Assembly: GCF_007559005.1 (NCBI RefSeq)
Contig: NZ_CP041763.1
Location: forward strand, 2,264,463 to 2,328,462
Length of the DNA: 64,000 bases
Source of the DNA: Gordonia zhaorongruii
GTDB lineage: Bacteria; Actinomycetota; Actinomycetes; Mycobacteriales; Mycobacteriaceae
Direction: 5' to 3'
Shown here piece after piece: positions 8,147 to 17,122 of this stretch. The notes under the pieces were generated by a model. The model was not told where the DNA came from. It ran no database searches and worked only from the letters and a program-made list of their open reading frames with translations. The translations under genes and the position numbers were made by a program. The stretch's first letter is position 1. Each line of letters begins with the position of its first letter.

Positions 8147-9558
8147 GCAGCCCCGGACGAGACGGCCCCGGACAAGGCGGCGGCGCAGAAGACGACAGCG
8201 CAGAGAACGACGGCGCAGTGGGCGACCACCGTGCCGTCGACGGTCTGCAGATCCTGCCGGTGACCGGACTCGGCGAGTTCGGCCCGGACAGCGATGTGGC
8301 GGCCGAGATCGCCACCGCCGCTCCGTGGATCACCGACCGGGACGTCCTGGTCGTGACCAGCAAGATCTTCTCCAAGACCGAGGGGCGGATGGTTCCGGCA
8401 CCCACCGACCCGGACGAACGGGACACGTTCCGTCGCAAGCTGATCGACGACGAGACCGTGCGCGTCGTCGCCAAGCGCAACCGCACGCTCATCACCGCGA
8501 ACCGCAACGGCCTCGTCCAGGCCGCCGCGGGCGTCGACGGCTCCAACGTCCGCACCGACCAGATCGCCCTGCTGCCCGTCGACCCCGATGCCAGCGCGGC
8601 CCGGCTGCGCGCCGACCTGGCGGAGCACCATGGCCTCTCGGTGGCCGTGATCGTCACGGACACGATGGGACGCGCCTGGCGGACCGGACAGACCGACGTG
8701 GCGATCGGGGCCGCAGGCGTCGCCGTGAACCATGCGTACGACGGCGTCGATGACTCCTACGGCAACACCCTCGTGGTCACCGACATCGCCGTGGCCGACG
8801 AGATCGCCGCGGCGGCCGATCTGGTGAAGGGCAAACTCGACGGTGTGCCGGTCGCGGTCGTTCGCGGCCTCGATCCCGTGGACGACGGGACACGCGCCCG
8901 CGATCTGGTGCGCGAGCTGGACGACGACATGTTCCGGCTGGGCGTCGAGGAGGCGGTCGCTCAGGGGCGCCGCGAAGCCCTGCTGACCCGCCGGTCGGTC
9001 CGGGCCTTCACCGACGAACGTATCGGGCCGGACGTCATGCGCGCCGCGTTCGCCGAAGCCCTCACCGCACCTGCCCCGCACCACACGCACCCGATCCGCT
9101 TCCTGTGGATACGCAGCGACGACCGCAGGCGCGCGTTGCTCGCCGCCATGGAGGACGCCTGGCGAGCCGACCTGACCGATGACGCGAAATCGGCGGAGTC
9201 GATCGAGCGACGCGTCGCCCGTGGGCAGATCCTCTACGACGCACCGGAACTCGTCGTACCGGTGCTGACCGGTGAGGGAATGCACGAGTATCCGGACGAT
9301 CGGCGCAACGACTGCGAGCTCACCATGTTCACCGTCGCGGGCGGTGCCGCCGTCTCCGGCCTCCTGGTGGCGCTGTCGGTCCGCGGAGTGGGCAGCTGCT
9401 GGGTCGGATCGACCATCTTCGCCGCGTCGGCCGTACGCCGGATCCTCGACCTTCCGGACTCCTGGCGTCCGCTGGGAGCGGTGGCGATCGGCCACCCGAG
9501 GGCGGCCCCCGGACTACGCGAACCCGCAGCGACTGAAGGACTCGTGATCGAACTGTGA
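8143..9558 (+). CDS. fbiB: FbiB: F420-0:gamma-glutamyl ligase fused to FMN nitroreductase-like domain
   Basis: Bifunctional F420 enzyme. Residues about 35-270 are a CofE-type ligase that adds gamma-glutamates to F420-0; visible blocks are [13 protein letters not shown] and [21 protein letters not shown]. Residues about 275-471 are a nitroreductase-fold domain starting [15 protein letters not shown], which in mycobacteria reduces dehydro-F420. GTG 8143 is taken as start because it overlaps the fbiA stop (GTGA). The first 30 residues are Gly/Asp-rich and longer than in M. tuberculosis. An upstream start would lie deep inside fbiA. Confidence 0.93.
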   Translation: MSSPGRDGPGQGGGAEDDSAENDGAVGDHRAVDGLQILPVTGLGEFGPDSDVAAEIATAAPWITDRDVLVVTSKIFSKTEGRMVPAPTDPDERDTFRRKLIDDETVRVVAKRNRTLITANRNGLVQAAAGVDGSNVRTDQIALLPVDPDASAARLRADLAEHHGLSVAVIVTDTMGRAWRTGQTDVAIGAAGVAVNHAYDGVDDSYGNTLVVTDIAVADEIAAAADLVKGKLDGVPVAVVRGLDPVDDGTRARDLVRELDDDMFRLGVEEAVAQGRREALLTRRSVRAFTDERIGPDVMRAAFAEALTAPAPHHTHPIRFLWIRSDDRRRALLAAMEDAWRADLTDDAKSAESIERRVARGQILYDAPELVVPVLTGEGMHEYPDDRRNDCELTMFTVAGGAAVSGLLVALSVRGVGSCWVGSTIFAASAVRRILDLPDSWRPLGAVAIGHPRAAPGLREPAATEGLVIEL

Positions 9559-10148
9559 GCATCACGCAAGCGACGCGCGAAGCGCTGATCGACTGGACTG
9601 CACCGGATGCGGAGCAGGACGCGCTCCGCCACACCGTCCTGGCATTCCTCGACGCCCTCCGCGATGCGATGCCCAACCCCTGTGACCGGGCGAGCGTGCC
9701 GGGACATGTGACCGGCTCGGTGATCGTCTTCGACGCATCGCTGACGCATGTCGTCCTGACGTTGCACCCGCGCGTCGGGAAATGGATCCAGCTCGGCGGC
9801 CACTGCGAGCCCGACGACGCCAGCGTCGCCGACACCGCGCTGCGCGAGGGCATCGAAGAGTCGGGGCTCGGTTCGCTGCGACTCACGGACAGTCCGGTGC
9901 ACCTGCACACGCACCCGATCACCTGCTCACTCGGCATGCCGACCCGTCACCTGGACGTGCGTTTCGCCGCCGTCGCACCCCCGACCCCGGACGGTGCGCT
10001 GCCGCCGATCGTGTGCAGCGACGAGTCGGTCGACCTGGCCTGGTGGCCGGTCGATGATCTGCCCGACGGGGTGGACACCGACACGATCCCGCGGTTGGTC
10101 GAACTGGGCGCCACCGCGTTGCGCGAGGACGCCGCACGCCGCAGCTGA
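9555..10148 (+). CDS. NUDIX hydrolase in the fbiAB operon
   Basis: NUDIX-family phosphohydrolase that probably cleaves a nucleoside diphosphate linked to another moiety. The box is [18 protein letters not shown] followed by GIEESGL; it has one residue more than the classic G-x5-E-x7-RE spacing, and Asp stands for the first Glu. Residues 1-45 form a helical N-terminal extension typical of actinobacterial members. GTG 9555 overlaps the fbiB stop (GTGA), so the gene is coupled to fbiB. A link to F420 metabolism is suggested only by position. Converges on glgC, 7 bp apart. Confidence 0.85.
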   Translation: MSITQATREALIDWTAPDAEQDALRHTVLAFLDALRDAMPNPCDRASVPGHVTGSVIVFDASLTHVVLTLHPRVGKWIQLGGHCEPDDASVADTALREGIEESGLGSLRLTDSPVHLHTHPITCSLGMPTRHLDVRFAAVAPPTPDGALPPIVCSDESVDLAWWPVDDLPDGVDTDTIPRLVELGATALREDAARRS

Positions 10149-10155
10149 CCGACGG

Positions 10156-11370
10156 TTACCTGACGGGCGTGTTCTTGCCGACGCAGACCACCCCGTCCGG
10201 ACTGACCCGGTAGTGCTCCCGGTCGTGGTCCAGGTCCACCCCGACCCGACGGCCGTCGGCCACGTTCACGTTCTTGTCGAGGATCGCATTGCGCACCACC
10301 GCATTCGAGCCAACTCTCACACCGGGGAGCAGCACACTGCCCTCGACCACCGCTCCCTCCTCGACCACCACGTCGTTGGACAGCACCGAGTGCGTGACCG
10401 CGCCGGAGACGATGGCGCCGGCACCGAGCATCGAACCGTCAGCCGAGCCGCTTCGGATGAGCTTGGCGGGCGGCAGGTGACTGGCGGCGGCGCGAATGGG
10501 CCACAGCTGGTTGTACAGGTTGAACACCGGGTGCTCGGAGATCAGGTCCATGTGCGCGTCGTAGAACGAGTCGATCGTTCCGACGTCGCGCCAGTAGGCG
10601 TGGTCCCGCTCCGTGGAACCGGGGATCACGTTGTCGTTGAAGTCGTAGACGTACGCCTCGCCCCGCGACACGAACGCCGGGATGATGTCACCGCCCATGT
10701 CGTGATCGGAGTCCGGATCGGCGGCGTCGGCCCGGAGCGCCTCGACGAGCGCTTCGGTGGTGAAGACGTAGTTGCCCATCGAGGCGTAGGTGACCTCCGG
10801 ATCGTCGGGCGTCCCGGGCGGGTCGCTCGGCTTCTCGACGAAGGCGGTGATCTGGTTGTCGTCGTCGGAATCGATGCAACCGAACGCGAACGCCTCGGCC
10901 CGCGGCACCCGGATTCCCGCTACCGTCGCCTTCGCGCCCGATTCGATGTGCGCCCGGACCATCTGCGACGGATCCATGCGGTACACGTGATCAGCGCCGA
11001 AGACGACGATGTAATCGGGCCTCTCGTCGTCGATCAGGTTGAGAGACTGGTAGATCGAGTCGGCACTGCCGGTGTACCACCGCGGTCCGAGACGCTGCTG
11101 CGCCGGGACCGGGGTGATGTACTCCCCGTGAAAGCCCGACGTCCACCAGTTCTGGGAGATGTGTCGGTCGAGCGAATGCGACTTGTACTGGGTCAGCACG
11201 CAGATCCGCTCGTAACCACCGTTGACCAGGTTCGACAGGACGAAGTCGATGAGCCGGTACGAGCCTCCGAACGGCACTGCCGGCTTGGCGCGGTCCATGG
11301 TCAACGGATACAGGCGCTTGCCCTCTCCGCCGGCGAGGACGATTCCGAGCACGTGCGGTTGTGATCTCAC
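10156..11370 (-). CDS. glgC: Glucose-1-phosphate adenylyltransferase
   Basis: Makes ADP-glucose from glucose-1-phosphate and ATP for glycogen and capsular glucan synthesis. N-terminal nucleotidyltransferase domain: [18 protein letters not shown] with the G-x-G-x-R-L loop, [19 protein letters not shown], and later [11 protein letters not shown]. The C-terminal third is a left-handed beta-helix made of hexapeptides (about residues 300-404). Length 404 is standard. GTG 11370 is preceded by TATGTT at exactly 6 nt, so the mRNA looks leaderless. Confidence 0.95.
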   Translation of the reverse strand: MRSQPHVLGIVLAGGEGKRLYPLTMDRAKPAVPFGGSYRLIDFVLSNLVNGGYERICVLTQYKSHSLDRHISQNWWTSGFHGEYITPVPAQQRLGPRWYTGSADSIYQSLNLIDDERPDYIVVFGADHVYRMDPSQMVRAHIESGAKATVAGIRVPRAEAFAFGCIDSDDDNQITAFVEKPSDPPGTPDDPEVTYASMGNYVFTTEALVEALRADAADPDSDHDMGGDIIPAFVSRGEAYVYDFNDNVIPGSTERDHAYWRDVGTIDSFYDAHMDLISEHPVFNLYNQLWPIRAAASHLPPAKLIRSGSADGSMLGAGAIVSGAVTHSVLSNDVVVEEGAVVEGSVLLPGVRVGSNAVVRNAILDKNVNVADGRRVGVDLDHDREHYRVSPDGVVCVGKNTPVR

Positions 11371-11376
11371 CCTTCA

Positions 11377-11382
11377 AACATA
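11377..11382 (-). promoter_or_regulatory. -10 box TATGTT, leaderless start of glgC
   Basis: TATGTT on the minus strand, then tgaagg, then GTG 11370. The GAAGG touches the start codon and is too close to act as a Shine-Dalgarno. Confidence 0.58.
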
Positions 11383-11419
11383 TCGGGGCAGGACCGGACC
11401 CGCCTACCGGAGCACCTTC

Positions 11420-12244
11420 TCAGCCGCTTCGGCGACGTGCGAGGGTCACCGTCACGTCGAGCGTCACTTCGACCTGTCCGCCGCGGGCGAGCGCGCCCGC
11501 ATCGGCTTCGATCTCGCTACGAGAACGGTGGAAGCCCGCGGGCCCCATCCCCGCGACGTCGGCCAGCTGCGCCGTGTCCAACCTGCGCCGAGCGGTCACC
11601 CGGTCCGCCGACACGACGTCGAAGGCAGCGGCCAGGTCCGCGGACAGGCGATCCTGTTTGCCCTCGCCGACACGCAGCATCCCCAACGGCCCCACCACCT
11701 CCGCGAGATGCCCGGGGTTCGGGGTGACGATCACCCAACGACCGCCGTCGGCGAGCACGCGCGCAGTGTCGGCGACGTTGCGCGGCGCGAAGACCGACAG
11801 CACCGCGTCGGCGACGCCGGAGCACACCGGGAGCCCGGCCCACACGTCGGCGACCACCGACACGATCCGCGGGTGGGCACGGGCAGCGGCACGGGCGCAG
11901 AACTTAGAGAGATCGATGCTCACTCCCGTCGCACCGGGTGCGCGGTCGAGAGCCGAGGAGAGGTACGAGCCGGTGCCGCCGCCCGCGTCGATGATCAGCG
12001 GCGAATCACCGGTGAGAGGGAGTCGGGGCGACGAGACCTTCTGCGCCACCGCGGTCACGATCGGGTCGTACAGGCCTGCACCGAACACCCGTGCCCGTGC
12101 GGCGACCATCTGGGCGGTATCGGAGCGGTGTGCGGTCGCCTTGCCCGCCAGCAGGGAGGCATATCCCTGCCTGGCGAGGTCGAAGCGATGACCCCGCTCG
12201 CATCCGAGTGCGCGGCCGTCCGGGTCGAGCACTCCGGCGCACAC
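11420..12244 (-). CDS. RlmA-type 23S rRNA guanine methyltransferase-like protein
   Basis: SAM-dependent methyltransferase of the RlmA/RrmA family, which methylates a guanine of 23S rRNA. SAM loop: LIIDAGGGTGSYL near residue 95. The N-terminal zinc finger is partly visible (VCAG, then ALGCERGHRFDLARQGY). The only ordinary start, GTG 12244, would cut off the first cysteine of the expected C-P-V-C pair, encoded at 12248-12250. The frame stays open up to a stop at 12341-12343 and holds only CTG codons (12274, 12295) as near-cognate starts. The true start is therefore probably non-canonical, just after the DUF3117 stop. Last gene of the leftward row. Confidence 0.78.
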   Translation of the reverse strand: MCAGVLDPDGRALGCERGHRFDLARQGYASLLAGKATAHRSDTAQMVAARARVFGAGLYDPIVTAVAQKVSSPRLPLTGDSPLIIDAGGGTGSYLSSALDRAPGATGVSIDLSKFCARAAARAHPRIVSVVADVWAGLPVCSGVADAVLSVFAPRNVADTARVLADGGRWVIVTPNPGHLAEVVGPLGMLRVGEGKQDRLSADLAAAFDVVSADRVTARRRLDTAQLADVAGMGPAGFHRSRSEIEADAGALARGGQVEVTLDVTVTLARRRSG

Positions 12245-12287
12245 CGGGCAAGCGAGCCGCGCGGCCGTGATCAGCCGGTCCGTCGGG

Positions 12288-12455
12288 TCAGGCAGTGACG
12301 TCGCCCAACGCGATGGCGAGCGCGCTCGCTTCCTCGTCGTTCAATTCGACGACGAGTCTGCCGCCGCCGTCGATCGGAATGCGAACGACGATTCCACGAC
12401 CTTCCTTGACCGCTTCCAGCGGGCCGTCACCCATACGTGGCTTCATCGCCGCCAT
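12288..12455 (-). CDS. DUF3117 small protein (Rv1211 type)
   Basis: A 55-residue conserved actinobacterial protein of unknown function: MAAMKPRMGDGPLEAVKEGR followed by a Gly-rich strand, VVELNDEEASAL and a short C-terminal helix. ATG 12455 is chosen because it gives the family N-terminus and follows GGAGAGGGAG; a GTG at 12482 would add nine residues. It lies between the DivIVA-like gene and the RNA methyltransferase. Confidence 0.85.
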   Translation of the reverse strand: MAAMKPRMGDGPLEAVKEGRGIVVRIPIDGGGRLVVELNDEEASALAIALGDVTA

Positions 12456-12526
12456 TGCCAGTGCTCCCTCTCCGCGATTCACTCGAACGGCTCAATGATA
12501 CGTCGGCCACATTCCGCGCTCACGTC

Positions 12527-12877
12527 CTACCGGTCGTCAGCGCCTCGCGAACGCCCTCGCACGGTCGGCATCTCGCCGGTGTCGGCGACGTCGCGTTCCT
12601 GGAGGTCGTGCACCACGCCGCGCAGTTCGTCGATCTCCCGCGCCAGTTTCTCCAGGGCCCAGTCGACCTCGACCGCCTTGTATCCGCGGAACGACTGGGC
12701 GAAGACGAGACGGCGCACGTCGTCGCCGCCGATGCCGGCACGCGGCAGACGGGTGAGCGTGGTCTGGCCGTCGACCGGCGGCAGATCCTCGCCACGACCG
12801 AACACGAACCAGACCAGCGCGAACAGCAGCGCGACCACGACGGCCACGCCCAGCACGTACAGTCCGATGATCAGCAC
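12527..12877 (-). CDS. DivIVA-domain membrane protein (Rv1209 type)
   Basis: Single-pass protein: VLIIGLYVLGVAVVVALLFA is a membrane helix at the extreme N-terminus. It is followed by a DivIVA-like motif (RLVFAQSFRGYKAVEVDWAL) and a coiled coil of about 30 residues. DivIVA-type domains mark poles and septa; this short form sits next to gpgS in mycobacteria too. GTG 12877 is taken as the start: it opens directly with the membrane helix and lies 5 bp after the gpgS stop. The N-terminal extension possible from 12934 would overlap gpgS. Role unknown. Confidence 0.8.
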   Translation of the reverse strand: MLIIGLYVLGVAVVVALLFALVWFVFGRGEDLPPVDGQTTLTRLPRAGIGGDDVRRLVFAQSFRGYKAVEVDWALEKLAREIDELRGVVHDLQERDVADTGEMPTVRGRSRGADDR

Positions 12878-12882
12878 GGCTT

Positions 12883-13848
12883 CTACAGTAACCCCGGATC
12901 GAGGCCGACGATCGGCGGCCGCTCGTCCCGGCACAGGTCGGTGGTGCGCGGCGCGAACCCACCGGTGGAGTCCGGGATGAACTGAGTCAGTCCGGTGCCC
13001 GAGTCCTCGATTCCGCAGCGTTCCAGGAGCGTCGCCACGATCTGCCTGCTCATCACCGCGAGGTCGCGGAGGGGCCGGTTCCGGTGCTGCCGGACACCCA
13101 GGTTCACCTGGCCGATGCCTGCGAGGCCGTACCGGTCGTACGTGTCGACGAGCAAACCGATCTCCACGCCGTAGCCCGGGGCGAACCGCACCGAGGTGAG
13201 AAGCTCGCGGGTACCCGCGTACTCGCCCCCGAGGGGCTGCAGCACCTCCCCCAGTTCGGGCTTGAGTGCGGTCAGCAACGGTCGCGCCAGCAGTTCGGTG
13301 ACACGTCCGCCACCGCTCGCCTCGTGCGTCGCACCGGTGAGCAGCGGACGCCGGTAGTAGCCCTTCACCAGGTGAATCTCCGGGTCGGCGAGGAGCGGAC
13401 CGAGCATCTTCGGCACGAACATCGGATCCGGATCGATCAGATCGGCGTCCACGAACGCCACCAGGTCACCTGTGGTGGCCGCCAGCGAACGCCAGAGCGC
13501 TTCCCCTTTGCCGGGTACCGGGTCCAGCCCCGGAACCGCCTCCTCACGACTCACGACCCGGGCGCCGGCACGCCGTGCGACAGTCGCGGTGTCGTCCGAG
13601 CAGCCCGAGTCGAGCACGATCAGCTCGTCGACCAGCGTCCCGACCAGTGGCGCGATCGACGCGATCACCCCACCGACCGTCGACTCCTCGTCCAGGGCGG
13701 GAAGCACCACCGACACGGTCCGACCGTTCTTCGCGGCCACCAGTTCGTCGACGCTCCACTCCGGGTGATCCCAGGTGTGCGTGTGGGACCAGCGCGCCTC
13801 TCCTTCACCGCGGTCGGCCCAATCCCGATCGATCCAGCCCGCACTCAT
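12883..13848 (-). CDS. gpgS: Glucosyl-3-phosphoglycerate synthase
   Basis: GT-A glycosyltransferase that makes glucosyl-3-phosphoglycerate, the first step to methylglucose lipopolysaccharides, which regulate fatty-acid synthase I in mycobacteria. Visible blocks: VSVVLPALDEESTVGGVIAS, LIVLDSGCSDDTA, and the metal-binding VAFVDADL (D-x-D). The late acceptor region is NLGVRQHRNRPLRDLA. ATG 13848 overlaps the folP stop as ATGA and gives 321 residues, close to M. tuberculosis GpgS. A much longer reading frame to 14391 is only the shadow of folP. Confidence 0.94.
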   Translation of the reverse strand: MSAGWIDRDWADRGEGEARWSHTHTWDHPEWSVDELVAAKNGRTVSVVLPALDEESTVGGVIASIAPLVGTLVDELIVLDSGCSDDTATVARRAGARVVSREEAVPGLDPVPGKGEALWRSLAATTGDLVAFVDADLIDPDPMFVPKMLGPLLADPEIHLVKGYYRRPLLTGATHEASGGGRVTELLARPLLTALKPELGEVLQPLGGEYAGTRELLTSVRFAPGYGVEIGLLVDTYDRYGLAGIGQVNLGVRQHRNRPLRDLAVMSRQIVATLLERCGIEDSGTGLTQFIPDSTGGFAPRTTDLCRDERPPIVGLDPGLL

Positions 13849-14741
13849 GCGAGGCCTCGCACTGTCCGGGAGGGTCTGCGAGTCCCGATTATCGAGGCGA
13901 CCATGTCCACGGCGCGACGGGTGTCGGCGACCTCGTGGACCCGGAACACGCGCGCGCCGCGCGCAGCCGCTAAGGCGGTGGCCGCCAGGGTCCCGGCGAC
14001 CCGCTCCTCGAGTCCGACGCCGAGGGTCTCGCCGATGAAGTCCTTGTTCGACAACGCCATCAGCACCGGCAGTCCGGTGTCGACGAGACGGTCGAGCTCG
14101 CGCAGCAGCGCCAGCCCGTGATGGGTGTTCTTGCCGAAGTCGTGCGTCGGGTCGATGAGGATTCCGTCCGCACGCACGCCAGCCTCCCGAGCGCGACCGG
14201 CGGCCGCGGTCAGCTCGCCGACCACGTCGGCGACCACGTCGTCGTACGCGACGCGATGCGGCCGTGTCCGGACCCGAGCGCCGCCGGTGTGCGAACAGAC
14301 GATCCCGGCTCCGGCCTGCGCGGCGATCTCGACGATGCGAGGGTCGGCGCCGGCCCAGGTGTCGTTGACGATGTCCGCTCCCGCCTCGCACGCTGCTGCA
14401 GCGACTTCACTGCGCCAGGTGTCGACGCTGATCAGGAGCCCGGGATGCTGCCTGCGGATCCACGCGATCAGCGGGACGACACGCTGCGCCTCAGCCTGTG
14501 CGTCGACCTGCTCACCGGGTCCGGCCTTCACACCGCCGACGTCGACGATGTCGGCCCCCTGTGCCACCACGTCCTCCACCCGGGCCTGCGCGGCGTCGTC
14601 GGAGAAGGTCGCACCGCGGTCGTAGAACGAGTCGGGGGTGCGGTTCACGATCGCCATCACGAGCGCGCGATCGGCGGCGACGGGCCGGCCGCAGAGGGTC
14701 GCGCCCGGAGCGGGCGGCCCGGCCGATGGGGCATGGCTCAC
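13845..14741 (-). CDS. folP2: Dihydropteroate synthase-like protein (FolP2 type)
   Basis: TIM-barrel enzyme of the DHPS family, which joins p-aminobenzoate to dihydropterin pyrophosphate in folate synthesis. Signatures: MAIVNRTPDSFYDRG (pterin site), DIVDVGGVKAGPG, SVDTWRSEV, and DPTHDFGKNTHHG. This is the copy next to gpgS, equivalent to Rv1207; mycobacterial FolP2 is reported not to substitute for FolP1, so DHPS activity is uncertain. GTG 14741 has TAGGGT exactly 6 nt upstream. Confidence 0.88.
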   Translation of the reverse strand: MSHAPSAGPPAPGATLCGRPVAADRALVMAIVNRTPDSFYDRGATFSDDAAQARVEDVVAQGADIVDVGGVKAGPGEQVDAQAEAQRVVPLIAWIRRQHPGLLISVDTWRSEVAAAACEAGADIVNDTWAGADPRIVEIAAQAGAGIVCSHTGGARVRTRPHRVAYDDVVADVVGELTAAAGRAREAGVRADGILIDPTHDFGKNTHHGLALLRELDRLVDTGLPVLMALSNKDFIGETLGVGLEERVAGTLAATALAAARGARVFRVHEVADTRRAVDMVASIIGTRRPSRTVRGLA

Positions 14742-14747
14742 GTATTC

Positions 14748-14753
14748 ACCCTA
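14748..14753 (-). promoter_or_regulatory. -10 box TAGGGT, leaderless start of folP2
   Basis: TAGGGT, then gaatac, then GTG 14741 on the minus strand. This gives folP2-gpgS an internal promoter within the leftward gene row. Confidence 0.52.
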
Positions 14754-14771
14754 CGGGGCGGACGGCATCCG

Positions 14772-16544
14772 TCAGCGCGGGGCCTTCGCCGCTGCGACGT
14801 CCGCCGGGTACTCCTCGTAGAACGGTACGTATCCGCCTTCGCGACCGCGCAGGACCCACAACTCGTCATCGCCCACATCGCTGAATCCCTGCTCACGCAA
14901 CTCCACCTTGCGGTTCTTGAAGGTCGAGGTCACTTCGATCTCGCCGACGAAGCGGATGAACAGCGGAACGGCGTAGGCGGGCAGCTTGCCGTACAGGGCG
15001 TCCGCGAACTCCTTCGGATCCGGCTTGTCCGCTCCGTCCTTCATCGTCACCGCTGCCATGCCCGCACGACCGTCGCACCCGGGGACCTCGACGCCGAACG
15101 CGACCGCGCCGTCCACGCCCGCGTAGCCGCCGACGGCCCCCTCCACCTCCGTGGTCGCCACGTTCTCGCCCTTCCAGCGGAACGTGTCGCCGAGACGGTC
15201 GACGAAGGCGATGTGCGCGAATCCCAACTCGCGCACCAAGTCTCCCGAATTGAAGTAGGCGTCACCGGACTTGAAGGCGTCCCGGATCACCTTCTTCTCG
15301 GTCTCCGAATCGTCGGTGTACCCGTCGAGGGGCACCCGCTCGCTGATCTCCGAGATCAGCAGGCCCGGCGTCCCCTTCGGCACGTCCGTCAGCCGGCCCC
15401 GCGAATCGCGCTTCGGATTGCCGTCGGCGTCGTAGTCCACCACCTTGAACGGCAGCGGGCAGAAGCCCGCCGTGCGCTTCACGCTGAACACGTTGACGAA
15501 TGCGAGGTTCAGTTCGCTCGCACCGTAGAACTCGACGATCCGGTCCATGGCGAAGCGCTCGGCGAACTCGTCCCAGATCTCCGGGCGCATGCCGTTGCCG
15601 ATGATGACCCGCACCGAGTGCTTGCGATCGGTGTCCTTGGGCGGCTGCGCCAGCAGGTAGCGGCACAGCTCGCCGATGTAGGAGAACGCGGTCGCCCGGT
15701 TGAGGATGATGTCGTCCCAGAAGCGCGAGGCCGAGAACTGCTTGCCCAACGCGATGCAGGCACCACCGGCAAGCACTGCGCCGAGCGAGACCGACAGCGC
15801 ATTGTTGTGGTACAGCGGCAACGGCACGTACATGGTGTCGGACGGGCGCAACCGCACCGAGAGGCCGCCGATGCCCGAGTAGTTGGCGAGCCACCGATTG
15901 TGACTCATCACGCTGGCCTTGGGCAGGCCGGTCGTTCCGGACGTGAAGATGTAGAACGCGGACGTCGACGCGGGCAGCGTCGCGGTGACCGCGGGGTCGG
16001 TATCGGGCTTTCCGGTCGCCGCCTCGTCGAGTGCCGGGAAGTCGAAGACGTGCTCGGGATGCGCGTCGGTGCTCATCGATTCGAACGCCTCATCGCATTC
16101 GGGATCGCGGAGCAGGACCTTCGCGTTCATCAACGACATGCTGTGGTCGATGACCTCGCCGCGCTGGTTGTAATTGATCATGCCGGCCACCGCGCCGAGC
16201 TTGACCGTCGCCAGGATCGCCATGAGGTCGGTCGGGTTGTTCTTCGAGAGGATCGCGACCACGTCGCCGACTCCGACACCCTGATCTGCCAGCACCGCCG
16301 CATAACGGTTGACCTGGCGATTCACCTCACCGTAGGACGACGACTCGCCCTTCCAGCGCAGGAACGGACGATCTGGATGGTCGGCTGCCAGCTTCTGGAA
16401 GACCGAGCCGATCGACTTCTTCTTGTCGGCGGAGCGGAACAACAAGCCGGGAGCGTGGCGGACCATCGACGGCACGTCTGGTGCCATTTTGACCGCGCCT
16501 TTGACGATGTCGGTGATTCCGACCTTGGTGGGTACCGCATTCAT
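14772..16544 (-). CDS. fadD6: Fatty-acid/very-long-chain acyl-CoA synthetase FadD6-like
   Basis: ATP-dependent acyl-CoA ligase of the ANL superfamily, FATP/VLACS branch. AMP-binding motif: FYIFTSGTTGLPKASVMSHN. Further blocks are FYGASELNLAF (adenine loop) and FVDRLGDTFRWKGENVATTE (hinge). Length 590 is normal for this branch. ATG 16544 follows AGGAGG. The gene lies 41 bp after LOG1 and just before folP2, as in M. tuberculosis (Rv1206). Probably imports or activates long-chain fatty acids at the inner membrane. Confidence 0.9.
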   Translation of the reverse strand: MNAVPTKVGITDIVKGAVKMAPDVPSMVRHAPGLLFRSADKKKSIGSVFQKLAADHPDRPFLRWKGESSSYGEVNRQVNRYAAVLADQGVGVGDVVAILSKNNPTDLMAILATVKLGAVAGMINYNQRGEVIDHSMSLMNAKVLLRDPECDEAFESMSTDAHPEHVFDFPALDEAATGKPDTDPAVTATLPASTSAFYIFTSGTTGLPKASVMSHNRWLANYSGIGGLSVRLRPSDTMYVPLPLYHNNALSVSLGAVLAGGACIALGKQFSASRFWDDIILNRATAFSYIGELCRYLLAQPPKDTDRKHSVRVIIGNGMRPEIWDEFAERFAMDRIVEFYGASELNLAFVNVFSVKRTAGFCPLPFKVVDYDADGNPKRDSRGRLTDVPKGTPGLLISEISERVPLDGYTDDSETEKKVIRDAFKSGDAYFNSGDLVRELGFAHIAFVDRLGDTFRWKGENVATTEVEGAVGGYAGVDGAVAFGVEVPGCDGRAGMAAVTMKDGADKPDPKEFADALYGKLPAYAVPLFIRFVGEIEVTSTFKNRKVELREQGFSDVGDDELWVLRGREGGYVPFYEEYPADVAAAKAPR

Positions 16545-16585
16545 GGCAACTTCACTCCTCCTGCCGACAGGTGAACGCCGTCACC

Positions 16586-17122
16586 TTACCGCCGGGTCAG
16601 TTGATCGATGGCACTGCCCACTGTGTCCACGACGATAAGGCGCTCCATGGCCCGGGATGACACGAATCCGCGGGTTCCCAAGTCGCGGAGCCACGCCAGC
16701 ATCGGATCGTAGAACCCATCGTGATTCACCATCACGATGGGCTTCCCATGAACCCCGAGGTATGCCCCGGTCCAGGTCTCGAAGAGCTCTTCGAGCGTCC
16801 CCACACCGCCGGGCAGAACGATGAAACCGTCCGACAACTCGTCCATCAGGCGCTTCCGCTCACGCATCGTGTCCGTGACGATGAGCTCGTCGGCGTCGAG
16901 GTCGGCTACCTCCCTGGCCATCAGATGCTCCGGAATGATGCCGATGGTCCGGCCACCCGCCTCGCGCGCGGCCCGCGCCAGGGACCCCATCATCGATACG
17001 TTTCCGCCACCGGATACCAGCGTCGAACCGTTGGCGGCGATCGCCGCACCGGCCTGCGCGGCGAGTCGCAGGTACTCCTCGTCCACCGGACCGGAAGCGC
17101 AGTACACGCAGATCGCGCTCAC
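16586..17122 (-). CDS. LOG-family nucleotide phosphoribohydrolase
   Basis: LOG (lonely guy) family enzyme that releases free base from nucleoside 5'-monophosphates, including cytokinin nucleotides. Motifs: VYCASGPVDEEY at the N-terminus, LVSGGGNVSMMGSLA, and the paired active-site motif PGGVGTLEELFE. 178 residues, the size of compact LOG proteins; the M. tuberculosis homologue Rv1205 is reported to make cytokinins. GTG 17122 overlaps the stop of the next gene upstream (GTGA). Confidence 0.9.
   Translation of the reverse strand: MSAICVYCASGPVDEEYLRLAAQAGAAIAANGSTLVSGGGNVSMMGSLARAAREAGGRTIGIIPEHLMAREVADLDADELIVTDTMRERKRLMDELSDGFIVLPGGVGTLEELFETWTGAYLGVHGKPIVMVNHDGFYDPMLAWLRDLGTRGFVSSRAMERLIVVDTVGSAIDQLTRR

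Noticed and set aside
14118..16574. Long open frame of 818 codons antisense to folP2 and fadD6
   Set aside because: Arg/Gly/Val-rich composition, no motifs; a shadow of the GC-rich codon bias of the real genes on the other strand.
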